From positions 1 to 64,000 of the forward strand of contig CAZYHZ010000010.1 of NCBI GenBank assembly GCA_964647625.1: a stretch of 64,000 bases of DNA, given 5' to 3'. The position numbers and the translations under genes were made by a program. The stretch is from DASRJG01 sp964647625. Lineage in GTDB: Bacteria > Acidobacteriota > Polarisedimenticolia > Polarisedimenticolales > DASRJG01. The notes below the pieces were generated by a model that searched no databases, was not told the DNA's origin, and worked only from the letters and a program-made list of their open reading frames with translations. Positions 9,026 through 17,884 of this stretch are shown piece after piece. How positions within the stretch are numbered: the first letter of the stretch is position 1; each line of letters opens with the position of its first letter.

Positions 9026-10788
9026 TGCGCGCTCGCGGCGGATTGCCTGTCGATCAGTGATTGAAGGCTCGCAGCCAGCTTCTCGTCGAGGGCCCGAAGC
9101 GCGCTCAATTGCTCGTTCGCTTCGGCCGCGTCCCCTCGCCTCAGGGCGAGCACGCCGAGATTGAAGCGGCAGACGGCAAGCGCCGGGTTCCGCTTGATCG
9201 CCTCGCGGTACGAGGCGGACGCGTCGTCCGGCCGGTTCAAGTTTTGATAGGCGAGGGCGAGGAGGGCCCACGCTTCCGCGTCGTCGGGCGTCTTCTCGGT
9301 CACGCGCTCGAGCGCCGCCTCGGCTTCCATCCACTGGCCGCGCTGCTCGTAGAGGGGGCCCAGATTCCGGAACGCCCGGCTGTCGGCGGGGTCGATCTCG
9401 ATCGCGCGCTGCAAGGCTTCGAGCGCCGCGTCGTCGTCGCCTTGCCGGTGGAGGTCGATGCCGAGATTGATCCACGCCTGGGAGCGCCGGGGCTCGAGCT
9501 CGACGGCCTTGCGATAGCTGGCGATCGCGCCCACGAGATCGCCTTCGCCGTCCCGGACCTTTCCGAAGTTGTACTGCCCCACGGAGGCGCCGGGAGACTC
9601 CGTAACCATCCGCGTGAAGAGCGCCGTGCTGTTCTTCCACGTCTGGCATTGCGCCGCCGCCAGGACGGCGCAGGCGATGAGAGCCGCCGCGGCGGCGAGC
9701 GCCTGGACGACCCGCGGGACCGCGAAGCGAACGAACAGCTCGTGCGCGCCCCAGACCACGCCGACGAACAGGCCGATCAGCGCGAAGTACGTGTACCGGT
9801 CGGCGGACCCTTGCGCCCCGACCTGGATGATCCCGATCACGGGTGAAAGGGTGACGACGTACCAAAGCCAACCCGAGGCGGCCCAGCGATAGCGGCGTCC
9901 GAGCCGGAGCGCGCCGAAGGTTGCCAAGCCCAGCGCGGCGGCGCTCGCGGCGGCCAGCGCGTAAGAAACGTGCTGGCGCGGGTGGACGTAGAACGGTGAG
10001 AGGTGCACCGGGGCGAACGTCCTGACGACGTAGGCGCCGTACGAGATCAGCGCGTTCGCCACGCGCGGACCGAGCGGGATCGCATCGGCCGACATGACGG
10101 CGCCCAGCCGGCTCTGCGCCACGTACGTCGCGACGGCGAAGATCGGGAGCGCCGCGAGCAGCGCGACCTTCGGGATCACGCGCTGCCGCCTCTCGAGAGG
10201 CCACCAATCGACGAGGACGAGGAGAACCGGAAGCGTCACATACATCGGCTTGACGAGCAGGCTCGCGGCGAACGCGACGACGATCCACGCATATCGGCCG
10301 GCCGTAGGGGCCTTTGCATATCGCGCGTACGCGGCGATCGCGAGCAGGCAGAAGAGCGTGCTCAAGAGGTCCTTCCGCTCGGAGATCCACGCGACCGACT
10401 CGACGTGCTGCGGGTGGATGGCGAAGAGCGCCGCGACCGTGAAGCTCCGCCAGGTCGCACCGGTCGCCGTGAACAGCAGAAAGAAGAGCAGCAGCGCGTT
10501 CGCGAGGTGGACGAGAAGGCTCATCGCGTGATGGCCCCCCGCCCACAGGCCGAAGAGCTGGCAATCGGTCATGTGCGCGAGCCACGTCAGTGGGTAGTAG
10601 TAGCCGAAGTGCGCGCCGTCGAACGCCCAGACGACGTTATCGACGGACAGCCCCGCCTGCACGCGCGTGTTGTCCACCACGTAGACGTCGTCGTCCCAGT
10701 GGACGAAATCGAACCGGACGACCGGCGCGAACACGGCGACCGTGAGGGCCGCGAGGAGCACGCACGCGATGACGGTATCGCGCTTCAA
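9022..10788 (-). CDS. TMTC-like GT-C membrane protein with C-terminal TPRs
   Basis: 588 residues from a TTG overlapping the upstream stop (TTGA). The N-terminal ~400 residues are multi-pass membrane with the family pattern shared by five other proteins here: acidic loop WDDDVYV, YPLTWLAHM, ALFAIHPQHVESVAWISE and ERKDLLS, SADRYTYFALIG. Eukaryotic TMTC proteins with the same layout are O-mannosyltransferases using dolichyl-phosphate mannose; the bacterial members are not characterised to my knowledge. Residues ~415-560 are tetratricopeptide repeats, probably extracytoplasmic and substrate- or partner-binding. It lies between a PMT-like/TPR gene and a methyltransferase gene. It is the only member of the paralogous set on the minus strand and is visibly more diverged (HPQHVESVAWIS instead of HPLHVESVAW). 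Confidence 0.8.
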   Translation of the reverse strand: MKRDTVIACVLLAALTVAVFAPVVRFDFVHWDDDVYVVDNTRVQAGLSVDNVVWAFDGAHFGYYYPLTWLAHMTDCQLFGLWAGGHHAMSLLVHLANALLLFFLLFTATGATWRSFTVAALFAIHPQHVESVAWISERKDLLSTLFCLLAIAAYARYAKAPTAGRYAWIVVAFAASLLVKPMYVTLPVLLVLVDWWPLERRQRVIPKVALLAALPIFAVATYVAQSRLGAVMSADAIPLGPRVANALISYGAYVVRTFAPVHLSPFYVHPRQHVSYALAAASAAALGLATFGALRLGRRYRWAASGWLWYVVTLSPVIGIIQVGAQGSADRYTYFALIGLFVGVVWGAHELFVRFAVPRVVQALAAAAALIACAVLAAAQCQTWKNSTALFTRMVTESPGASVGQYNFGKVRDGEGDLVGAIASYRKAVELEPRRSQAWINLGIDLHRQGDDDAALEALQRAIEIDPADSRAFRNLGPLYEQRGQWMEAEAALERVTEKTPDDAEAWALLALAYQNLNRPDDASASYREAIKRNPALAVCRFNLGVLALRRGDAAEANEQLSALRALDEKLAASLQSLIDRQSAASAH

Positions 10789-12893
10789 CGCTGCCCTTCC
10801 GCCTGCGCCAGCGCCTGGCGCGCCTTGTCGAGCCCAGGATCGATCGCGAGCGCACGGCGATAGAAGCCGGCGGCCTCCTGCGGCCGGCCCTCGGACATCG
10901 CGACCCCTCCGAGGTTCACCAGCACGGAGACCCGCTTCGGGTCGAGCCGGTACGCTTCGCGGAAGTGAGCCTCGGCGGCCTTCAGGTCGCCTCGGCGGGC
11001 GGCGAGGACGCCGAGGTCGTCGTGGGCCGCGGCGTTTGCCGGGTCGAGACGCAGCGTCGCCTCGAGCTGCCGCTCCGCCTCGTCGGGCCGGTCGAGATCG
11101 GCGAGCGCGATCGAGAGCTGATAGTGATAGCGGGCATCGGCCGGGGCGAGTGCCGACGCCTTCCCGTACCACTCCGCCGCATCGGCGGGCCTGCGGCGCG
11201 CGAGCGCCAGCGTTCCGAGATTCGCCGCGGCCGTCGCTCGCGTCGGCTCGAGCCGGAACGCCTCGCTCAGATGCGCCTCGGCGCCGTCCAGATCCCCGGA
11301 CTTGATCAGGAGCGCGCCGAGGTCGTCGTGGGCGGCGGCGAACGTCGGATCGAGAGCGATCGTCGTGGAGAGCTCCGACGCGGCTTCCGCGTTCCGCCCG
11401 GCCGCTTCGAGAGCCAGAGCCAGCTCGCGATGGGGCGACGCGACGCGCGGTGCGATCGCGATCGCCTTCCCGAACGCCGCGATCGCGTCGTCGTACCGCC
11501 CTCCATCTTTGTACCCGACGGCGAGGTTCACGTAGCCCAGACGGCGCGATCCGATCGCCGGGACCACGGGAGGCAGCGCGGCGGCGGCGAGCCCCAGGAG
11601 CGCCGCGCCGGCGAGCGCCGGATCGAGCGATGGGCGCCTGGGGGACCTCACGGCCTCGACGGCGGCCGCGATCGTCGTGCCGGCGAAGATCGCGAGGATC
11701 GGCACCATCGGGAATCGGTAGCGGGCGAACACGTAGAACGCCGCCACCGCCGCCGAGAAGCCGAAGAGCATGAGGTAGAGCGGGACCGGCCGCGGCGAAA
11801 CGCGCCACGCCAGGACCATGCCGGGCGCGGCCAGCGCGACGAGCACGCCGAAACCGAAGACCGCCGAAAGCAGCGCGAGCACCGGAGAATGATCCGCGTA
11901 GATCTCGAGGCTCTCCGAATCCGGAAGCTCGGCGCGATTCCACGTGACGAGAAACTTCTTGCCGAGAAGGGCGATCCAGTCGCCCGGATGGCTCTCGATC
12001 CACGAGAGCGAGCGGCTCCACCAGTACGACGACACCTGCGCGGGTGTCAGCGCATGGCCGGCGGCGCCCTCGGCGACCGCGGTCGCATCGGCGCGCTCGT
12101 ACTCGTACGTCTCCCGGCCCGGCAGGATCGGGATGTACCGCCCGGTCGCTCCCTCGTGATTCCCCATGTAGAAATTGGGCCCCGACTGCGCGGTCGTGAT
12201 CAGGAAGTCGCCGCCGACGATCTTGTTTCGCAGGCCGACCGGAACGAGCACGAGCGCGGCGCCCGCGACGAGAAGGCCGGAGGCTTTCGCGCGCGCCTTC
12301 CACGGCTGTGCCGCGAGATGGAACGGCAGCCATGCGGCGAGGATCGCGAGGAAGACGAGCGCATTCTCGCGGGTCAGCGCGAAGAGCCCGAGCACGAGCC
12401 CGGCCCACGCCAGGAGCCGTGGACGCCCCGAGACGAAGTACGCGCCCAGCACGGCGAGGAGCCCGCACATGAGGAGGTTGTCGAGCGACGCCTTCTGCAC
12501 GAGACCATCGAAGAAGACGGCGGGCGGGTAGATCGCGAGCAGCAAGCCGGCGATGAACCCCGCGGACGGGTTGACGAAGCGCGAGGCGCCGAGCGCGAGG
12601 AGCACGCAGGCCAGCGACCCGGCAAGCGCCTGCACCCACCGCACGATCATCGGATCGTGGCCGAAGGCCGCGTAGACGGCGGCGAGCGTGTACGGGTACA
12701 GCGGCGCCTGGTAAAACGTCTCGTGCCCGATCCAGTCTCCGGCCACGATCGCCGCCGCCCAACGGTCGTACCCCTTTCCGTCTCCCACGAGCAGGCGCGC
12801 GAACGGGGTGCCGGCGATGGACGCGGTGTGCACGAACCGGACCGCCGCGGCGATCGCGGCGATGAGCATCAAGCGTCGAGCGAGGGTCGTCAC
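10785..12893 (-). CDS. PMT/ArnT-like (GT39-type) glycosyltransferase with C-terminal TPRs
   Basis: 702 residues from GTG. Membrane part ~1-415 with about ten hydrophobic segments and a first loop (GDGKGYDRWA, then FYQAPLYPY) typical of GT39/ArnT-like enzymes that glycosylate periplasmic acceptors from a lipid-phosphate sugar. Residues ~435-700 form about eight TPR units (repeated patterns like AxxDLGxLxxxxGDLxxAExHxxEAxRLxP). First gene of a three-gene operon; its stop overlaps the next start. The start is 43 bases from the divergent TMTC-like gene, so the two promoters must lie back to back in a very short space or inside the coding ends. Sugar and acceptor are unknown. Confidence 0.8.
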   Translation of the reverse strand: MTTLARRLMLIAAIAAAVRFVHTASIAGTPFARLLVGDGKGYDRWAAAIVAGDWIGHETFYQAPLYPYTLAAVYAAFGHDPMIVRWVQALAGSLACVLLALGASRFVNPSAGFIAGLLLAIYPPAVFFDGLVQKASLDNLLMCGLLAVLGAYFVSGRPRLLAWAGLVLGLFALTRENALVFLAILAAWLPFHLAAQPWKARAKASGLLVAGAALVLVPVGLRNKIVGGDFLITTAQSGPNFYMGNHEGATGRYIPILPGRETYEYERADATAVAEGAAGHALTPAQVSSYWWSRSLSWIESHPGDWIALLGKKFLVTWNRAELPDSESLEIYADHSPVLALLSAVFGFGVLVALAAPGMVLAWRVSPRPVPLYLMLFGFSAAVAAFYVFARYRFPMVPILAIFAGTTIAAAVEAVRSPRRPSLDPALAGAALLGLAAAALPPVVPAIGSRRLGYVNLAVGYKDGGRYDDAIAAFGKAIAIAPRVASPHRELALALEAAGRNAEAASELSTTIALDPTFAAAHDDLGALLIKSGDLDGAEAHLSEAFRLEPTRATAAANLGTLALARRRPADAAEWYGKASALAPADARYHYQLSIALADLDRPDEAERQLEATLRLDPANAAAHDDLGVLAARRGDLKAAEAHFREAYRLDPKRVSVLVNLGGVAMSEGRPQEAAGFYRRALAIDPGLDKARQALAQAEGQR

Positions 12894-12936
12894 CGGTCGG
12901 ATGTTACTTTAGACTCCCCCGCTCGAAAGGTGAGCG

Positions 12937-14622
12937 ATGTCGCGCCCCCGATCGAACTTCATCGCCGTTACCGCCGTCGCCGCCGTGCTCGTGCTCCTGA
13001 CGGTCGCGGCGTTCCAGGGCGTGCGGTCCGCGGGCTTCGTCGGCTTCGACGACGACGACTACGTCTCGGCGAACCCGCACGTGAAGGCCGGCTTGACGTC
13101 CCGATCGATCGCCTGGGCAATGACGACGACGGACGCCGCCAACTGGCATCCCCTGACGTGGATCTCGCACATGGCCGACGTGTCGTGGTTCGGCATGGAT
13201 GCCGGACGCCACCACGGAACCAGCGTGCTCCTGCATTCGGTGAACGTCCTGCTGCTCTTCTTCCTCTTCCGGCGGATGACCGGCGACCTCTGGCCGTCCG
13301 CGGCGGTCGCGGCGCTCTTCGCCATCCATCCACTCCACGTCGAATCGGTCGCGTGGCTCGCCGAGCGCAAGGACGTCCTGAGCACGCTCTTCTGGCTGCT
13401 GACGACACTCGCCTGGCTGCGTTTCCTCGAGCGCAGGACCGTCGCGCGGTACGCCGGCGTGACGATCCTCTACGCCTGCGGGTTGATGTCGAAGCCCATG
13501 CTCGTGACGCTCCCGTTCACGCTGTTGCTGCTCGACGTCTGGCCTCTCGCGCGCGGCGTCCGGTGGAAAGAGAAGATGCCGCTCTTCGTGCTGGCCGCCG
13601 CTTCGTGCGCGGTGACCTTCGTCGCGCAGCGGCACGGCGGCGCGGTGCAGTCGCTCGTGAGCTTTCCGCTCTCCGATCGCGTCGCGAACGCGATCCACGC
13701 GTATGCGGATTATCTTTGGAAGACCGTCCGGCCTGCGGGGCTCGCCGCGTTCTACCCGTATCCGGAGCAGCGGCTCCCGATGACGCTCGTCGCGCCGGCC
13801 GCCTGCGCGCTCGCGGCGATCACGGCGCTCGCGCTCCGCTCGTCGAAGCGCGCACCGTATCTGCTCGTCGGCTGGCTCTGGTACGCCGGCACGCTCGTTC
13901 CGGTCATCGGCCTCGTGCAGATCGGCTCCCAGTCCATGGCCGACCGCTACACCTACGTCCCGCTCATCGGCATCTTCTTCGCGGCCGCGTGGGGTGCGGC
14001 CGATCTGGTCGTCCGATGGCCGCGGTTGAAGCCGGTCGTGGCGGCGGCGTCGGTTGCGATCGGCGTCGCGCTGCTTCTCGCCGCGCGCGCCCAGGTCGCG
14101 TACTGGAAGGACGCCGTGACGCTGTTCGGGCACGCCATCTCGGTCACCCGGGACAACTGGCTCGCGCACGGGAACCTCGGCGGAGCCCTGCTCTCCGTGG
14201 GCCGGCTCGATGAGGCGATCGCCGAGGAGCGCGCCGCGCTCGCCATCCGGCCCGACTACGCGCAGGCCCATTGCAACCTCGGCCTGGCGCTCGTCCACTC
14301 GGGACGTCCGAACGAGGCGCTCCCCGAGTTCGAGCGCGCGGTCGCGCTGAATCCGAACTTCGCGAAGGCGCACAACAACCTCGCCGGTGTCCTGGCCGGG
14401 CAGGGACGGATCGACGAGTCGATCGGCCATCTCGAGGCTGCGCTGCGCTCCGATCCCGACGACGCGGACGCGCACGAGAATCTCGCCTCGCTGCTGATGA
14501 GCCGCGGACGGTATCGCGAGGCCGCGTCGCATCTCGAGACCGCTGTTCGCCTTCGCCCGGCCGACGCCCAAGCCCGCGCGCACCTCGAGCAGGCGCGCCG
14601 CGCCGCGGGGGCGTCGCCTTGA
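12937..14622 (+). CDS. TMTC-like GT-C membrane protein with TPRs, array copy 1
   Basis: 561 residues from ATG, first of five consecutive plus-strand paralogues. Residues ~1-400 are multi-pass membrane with the array signature: FDDDDYVSANPHV, NWHPLTWISHM, GRHHGTSVLLHSVNVLLLF, ALFAIHPLHVESVAW, AERKDVLSTLFWLLTT, MSKPMLVTLPFTLLLLDVWP and SMADRYTYVPLIGIF. Residues ~405-555 are four or five TPRs. The family is related to eukaryotic TMTC O-mannosyltransferases; transfer of a polyprenyl-phosphate sugar to exported proteins is inferred, not shown. The next gene starts within its stop codon. Confidence 0.82.
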   Translation: MSRPRSNFIAVTAVAAVLVLLTVAAFQGVRSAGFVGFDDDDYVSANPHVKAGLTSRSIAWAMTTTDAANWHPLTWISHMADVSWFGMDAGRHHGTSVLLHSVNVLLLFFLFRRMTGDLWPSAAVAALFAIHPLHVESVAWLAERKDVLSTLFWLLTTLAWLRFLERRTVARYAGVTILYACGLMSKPMLVTLPFTLLLLDVWPLARGVRWKEKMPLFVLAAASCAVTFVAQRHGGAVQSLVSFPLSDRVANAIHAYADYLWKTVRPAGLAAFYPYPEQRLPMTLVAPAACALAAITALALRSSKRAPYLLVGWLWYAGTLVPVIGLVQIGSQSMADRYTYVPLIGIFFAAAWGAADLVVRWPRLKPVVAAASVAIGVALLLAARAQVAYWKDAVTLFGHAISVTRDNWLAHGNLGGALLSVGRLDEAIAEERAALAIRPDYAQAHCNLGLALVHSGRPNEALPEFERAVALNPNFAKAHNNLAGVLAGQGRIDESIGHLEAALRSDPDDADAHENLASLLMSRGRYREAASHLETAVRLRPADAQARAHLEQARRAAGASP

Positions 14623-16208
14623 CGACGAGCGGGCGTCTCGCCGCCGCCGGCGTCGTGCTGTTGACCTTGGCCGCGTTCCAGGGCGTGGGCGCCAACGCCT
14701 TCCTCAACTACGACGACGACGTTTACGTGACGGGCAATGCCCATGTCGCTTCGGGTTTCAGCGCCGCCAACGCCGCCTGGGCGATGACGACGTTCCAGGC
14801 GGCCAACTGGCATCCGATCACCTGGATCTCCCACATGCTCGACGTGTCGCTCTTCGGGCTGGATCCCGCCGGGCATCACCGGATGAGCCTCGCGATTCAC
14901 ACGATCGACGCGGTGCTCCTTCTTCTTCTATGGCAGCGGATGACGGGCGCGCTGTGGCGGCCGGCCCTCGTGGCGGCGCTCTTTGCGATCCATCCGCTCC
15001 ACGTGCAGTCGGTCGCGTGGATCGCCGAGCGCAAGGACGTCTTGAGCACGCTGTTCTGGTTGCTGACGACGCTCGCGTGGCTGCGGTATCTCGACGCAAG
15101 ATCGCCGGGGCGCTACGCCGCCGTGATCCTGCTGTTCGCGGCGGGCTTGATGGCCAAACCGATGCTCGTGACGCTGCCTCTGACGTTGATGCTCCTCGAC
15201 GTCTGGCCGCTCGGGCGCGCGGCCCGCCCGACGCTATGGCGCGAGAAAGCGCCGCTGCTCGTGATGTCGGCCGCATCGGCGGCCATCACGGTGATCGCGC
15301 AGCACCGTGGCGGGGCGGTGCAGTCGTTCACGACGCTGCCCTTCCCCGCCCGATTGGCCAACGCGATCACAGGCTACGCTTGGTACCTCGTCAAGATGGT
15401 CTGGCCGTCGCCGCTCGCGTATTTCTACGGGCACGCCGCGCGAGGCCCGTGGGTGATTCTCGGATCGGCCGTGGTCCTCATCACGATAACGGCACTCGTC
15501 CTGAGGCTCTCGAAGGGCAGTCCTCATCTTCTCTTCGGCTGGGCGTGGTACGCGATCACGCTCTTTCCGGTGATCGGCCTGGTGCAGGTCGGCGAGCAAT
15601 CGGTCGCCGACCGGTACGGCTACATCCCGCTGATCGGCATCTTCGTCGCGGTCGCCTGGAGCCTGGGCGCCGTCGTCGAGGCGCGGCCCCGGCTTCGCGC
15701 CGTCACCGCAGCGGCCGCGGTCGCGTGGGTCGGGGTACTGGTCCCCCTCACGCGGGCCGAGGTCGCTCATTGGCGCGACAACCGGTCGCTGTTCACCCAC
15801 GGGGTCGCCGTCGCGCCGAACAGCGCGATCGTGCGGAACAACCTCGCGGGCGTCTTGAACGCCGAAGGCCGCACCGACGAGGCCGTCCTGCAGCTCGAGA
15901 TCGCCGTGCGCCTCGACCCGAATGATTGGCCGTCGCGCTTCAACCTCGGGTCGAGCCTCTACCGCCTGAAACGTCTCGACGAGGCCGTCCGGGAGCTCGC
16001 CGTCGCCGCCGCGATGAGCCCCGGAAATGCGGAGGTGACTCACGCGCTGGCCGAAGCACGAAACGACCTCGGCACCGCCCGAGCGCGCGAGGGCCGCCTG
16101 GCCGAAGCACTCCAGGAATTCGAAGCCGCGGTGAAGCTCGATCCGGGCTTCGCCCCCGCGCGGGAGAACCTCGCCAGGGCGCAAAGCCTGCTGGGAACGA
16201 AGCCGTGA
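14619..16208 (+). CDS. TMTC-like GT-C membrane protein with TPRs, array copy 2
   Basis: 529 residues from a TTG sharing bases with the preceding TGA (TTGA), which argues for translational coupling. Same signature as copy 1: YDDDVYVTGNAHV, NWHPITWISHML, GHHRMSLAIH, ALFAIHPLHVQSVAW, AERKDVLSTLFWLLTT, MAKPMLVTLPLTLMLLDVWP, SVADRYGYIPLIGIF. The TPR region (~400-525) is the shortest of the five, about three to four units. Likely inner-membrane protein with extracytoplasmic TPRs; acceptor unknown. Confidence 0.82.
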   Translation: MTTSGRLAAAGVVLLTLAAFQGVGANAFLNYDDDVYVTGNAHVASGFSAANAAWAMTTFQAANWHPITWISHMLDVSLFGLDPAGHHRMSLAIHTIDAVLLLLLWQRMTGALWRPALVAALFAIHPLHVQSVAWIAERKDVLSTLFWLLTTLAWLRYLDARSPGRYAAVILLFAAGLMAKPMLVTLPLTLMLLDVWPLGRAARPTLWREKAPLLVMSAASAAITVIAQHRGGAVQSFTTLPFPARLANAITGYAWYLVKMVWPSPLAYFYGHAARGPWVILGSAVVLITITALVLRLSKGSPHLLFGWAWYAITLFPVIGLVQVGEQSVADRYGYIPLIGIFVAVAWSLGAVVEARPRLRAVTAAAAVAWVGVLVPLTRAEVAHWRDNRSLFTHGVAVAPNSAIVRNNLAGVLNAEGRTDEAVLQLEIAVRLDPNDWPSRFNLGSSLYRLKRLDEAVRELAVAAAMSPGNAEVTHALAEARNDLGTARAREGRLAEALQEFEAAVKLDPGFAPARENLARAQSLLGTKP

Positions 16209-17884
16209 GCCGTACCCTGCAGCGCGCTGCGCTCGCCGCCGGCTTGTCGGTGCTGACGATTGCGGTCTTCTCGGGCGTGTTCGCTTGCGGGTTCGTCAAC
16301 TTCGACGACGGCGTCTACGTCGCGGCCAATCCCCACGTTGCCGGCGGCCTGACACCGCGGTCGATGGCGTGGGCGTTCGCCGCGACGGAAAACTCGAACT
16401 GGCATCCCGTCACGTGGCTCTCCCACATGCTCGACGTCGAGCTGTTCGGGATGCATCCCGGCCCGCACCACGGGACGAGCCTCGCATTTCACGTCCTGAA
16501 CGTGGTCTTGCTGTTCCTGCTGCTTTGTCGGATGACGGGTGCCACGTTCCGCCCCGCGCTCGTCGCCGCGCTGTTCGCGATCCACCCCCTTCACGTCGAA
16601 TCCGTCGCCTGGATCGCCGAGCGCAAGGACGTGCTCAGCACGACGCTCTGGCTGGCGACCCTCGGGTGCTGGCTGTCATGGGTCGAGTCCCCGACCCCGA
16701 GGCGATATGCCTGTGTCGTCGTCGCTTTCGCGGCGGGGCTGATGGCGAAGCCGATGCTCGTGACGCTGCCGTTGACCCTGATGCTGCTCGACGTCTGGCC
16801 GCTGGAACGCTCGAAGCAGGCCGTCCTGTGGAAGGAGAAGGTTCCGCTGTTCGCGATGTCGTCGGTCTCGTGCGCGATCACGATCATCGCCCAGCGCCAC
16901 GGCGGCGGCCTTCAGGGCCTCGACCGCTACGCGCTCCCCGCGCGGATCGAGAATGCGGTGATCGCCTACGCCGCCTATCTGGAAAAGACCTTCTGGCCGG
17001 CGGCGCTGGCGGTGTTCTATCCGTATCCGCGACCGGGTCCGGCTCCGGCGACAGCAGCGGCGGCCGGCATCCTGTTGACCGTCGCGACCGTGCTCGCGTG
17101 GCGCGCCCGGGCGAGCCGTCCGTACGTGACCTCCGGCTGGCTCTGGTACCTGGTGACGCTCGTCCCCGTCATCGGGCTCGTGCAGGTCGGCCAGCAATCG
17201 ATGGCGGACCGGTACACCTACGTCCCGCTGATCGGAATCTTCGTCGTCGTCGCATGGGCGCTCGGAGAGATGGCCACCGGCTCGCCCGCGCGCACGCGGG
17301 TCGCCGTCACGCTTTCCGTCGTGGCGCTGCTCGCCAGCTCCATCCTGACCGTGCGGCAGGTCGGCACCTGGAGAACGAGCGAGACGCTCTTCCGCCACGC
17401 CCTCGCCGTGACGACCGGCAACTGGACCGCCCACAACAACCTCGGCGGCGCATACGAGGACGCGGGCCGAACGGCGGAGGCGATCTCGGAGTTCACCGAA
17501 GCGGTCACGATCCGGCCCGATTTCGCCGAAGGTCACTACAATCTCGGACGGGCGTTCGACAAAGCCGGGCGGCTGCCGGAAGCGATCGACGCGTACGGCC
17601 GGGCGCTCGCGATCAACCCTGCGTATGGGGAGGCCCGCTACAACTTGGGGAACTCGTTGCTTCGCGCGGGCCGCGCCGAAGAGGCCATCGTGCAGTACCG
17701 CGAGGCTCTTCGCCTCGGCCTCGATGACGCGCCCACGCACAACAACCTCGGCATCGCGCTCTCTCGCACCGGGCGGACGGCGGAGGCGATCGCGGAATAC
17801 CGGGAGGCCCTTCGCATCCGTCCCGACTTCGAGCCGGCGCGCGCGAACCTGGCGCGGGCCTCGCAGGCCGCAGGAGCGCCGTGA
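16205..17884 (+). CDS. TMTC-like GT-C membrane protein with TPRs, array copy 3
   Basis: 559 residues from a GTG overlapping the previous TGA (GTGA). Array signature present: FDDGVYVAANPHV (one Asp fewer in the acidic loop than copies 1, 2 and 4), NWHPVTWLSHML, GPHHGTSLAFH, ALFAIHPLHVESVAW, AERKDVLST, MAKPMLVTLPLTLMLLDVWP, SMADRYTYVPLIGIF. About five TPRs follow from ~400 on. The loss of one acidic residue in the presumed catalytic loop is worth noting but the pair FDD is kept. Coupled to neighbours on both sides. Confidence 0.82.
   Translation: MSRTLQRAALAAGLSVLTIAVFSGVFACGFVNFDDGVYVAANPHVAGGLTPRSMAWAFAATENSNWHPVTWLSHMLDVELFGMHPGPHHGTSLAFHVLNVVLLFLLLCRMTGATFRPALVAALFAIHPLHVESVAWIAERKDVLSTTLWLATLGCWLSWVESPTPRRYACVVVAFAAGLMAKPMLVTLPLTLMLLDVWPLERSKQAVLWKEKVPLFAMSSVSCAITIIAQRHGGGLQGLDRYALPARIENAVIAYAAYLEKTFWPAALAVFYPYPRPGPAPATAAAAGILLTVATVLAWRARASRPYVTSGWLWYLVTLVPVIGLVQVGQQSMADRYTYVPLIGIFVVVAWALGEMATGSPARTRVAVTLSVVALLASSILTVRQVGTWRTSETLFRHALAVTTGNWTAHNNLGGAYEDAGRTAEAISEFTEAVTIRPDFAEGHYNLGRAFDKAGRLPEAIDAYGRALAINPAYGEARYNLGNSLLRAGRAEEAIVQYREALRLGLDDAPTHNNLGIALSRTGRTAEAIAEYREALRIRPDFEPARANLARASQAAGAP

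Noticed and set aside
9022..12762. A single 1,246-codon minus-strand frame apparently fusing a basic N-terminal half to a TMTC-like protein
   Set aside because: The first ~660 codons are an out-of-frame reading of the PMT-like/TPR gene; the real second gene starts at a TTG overlapping the stop at 10785.
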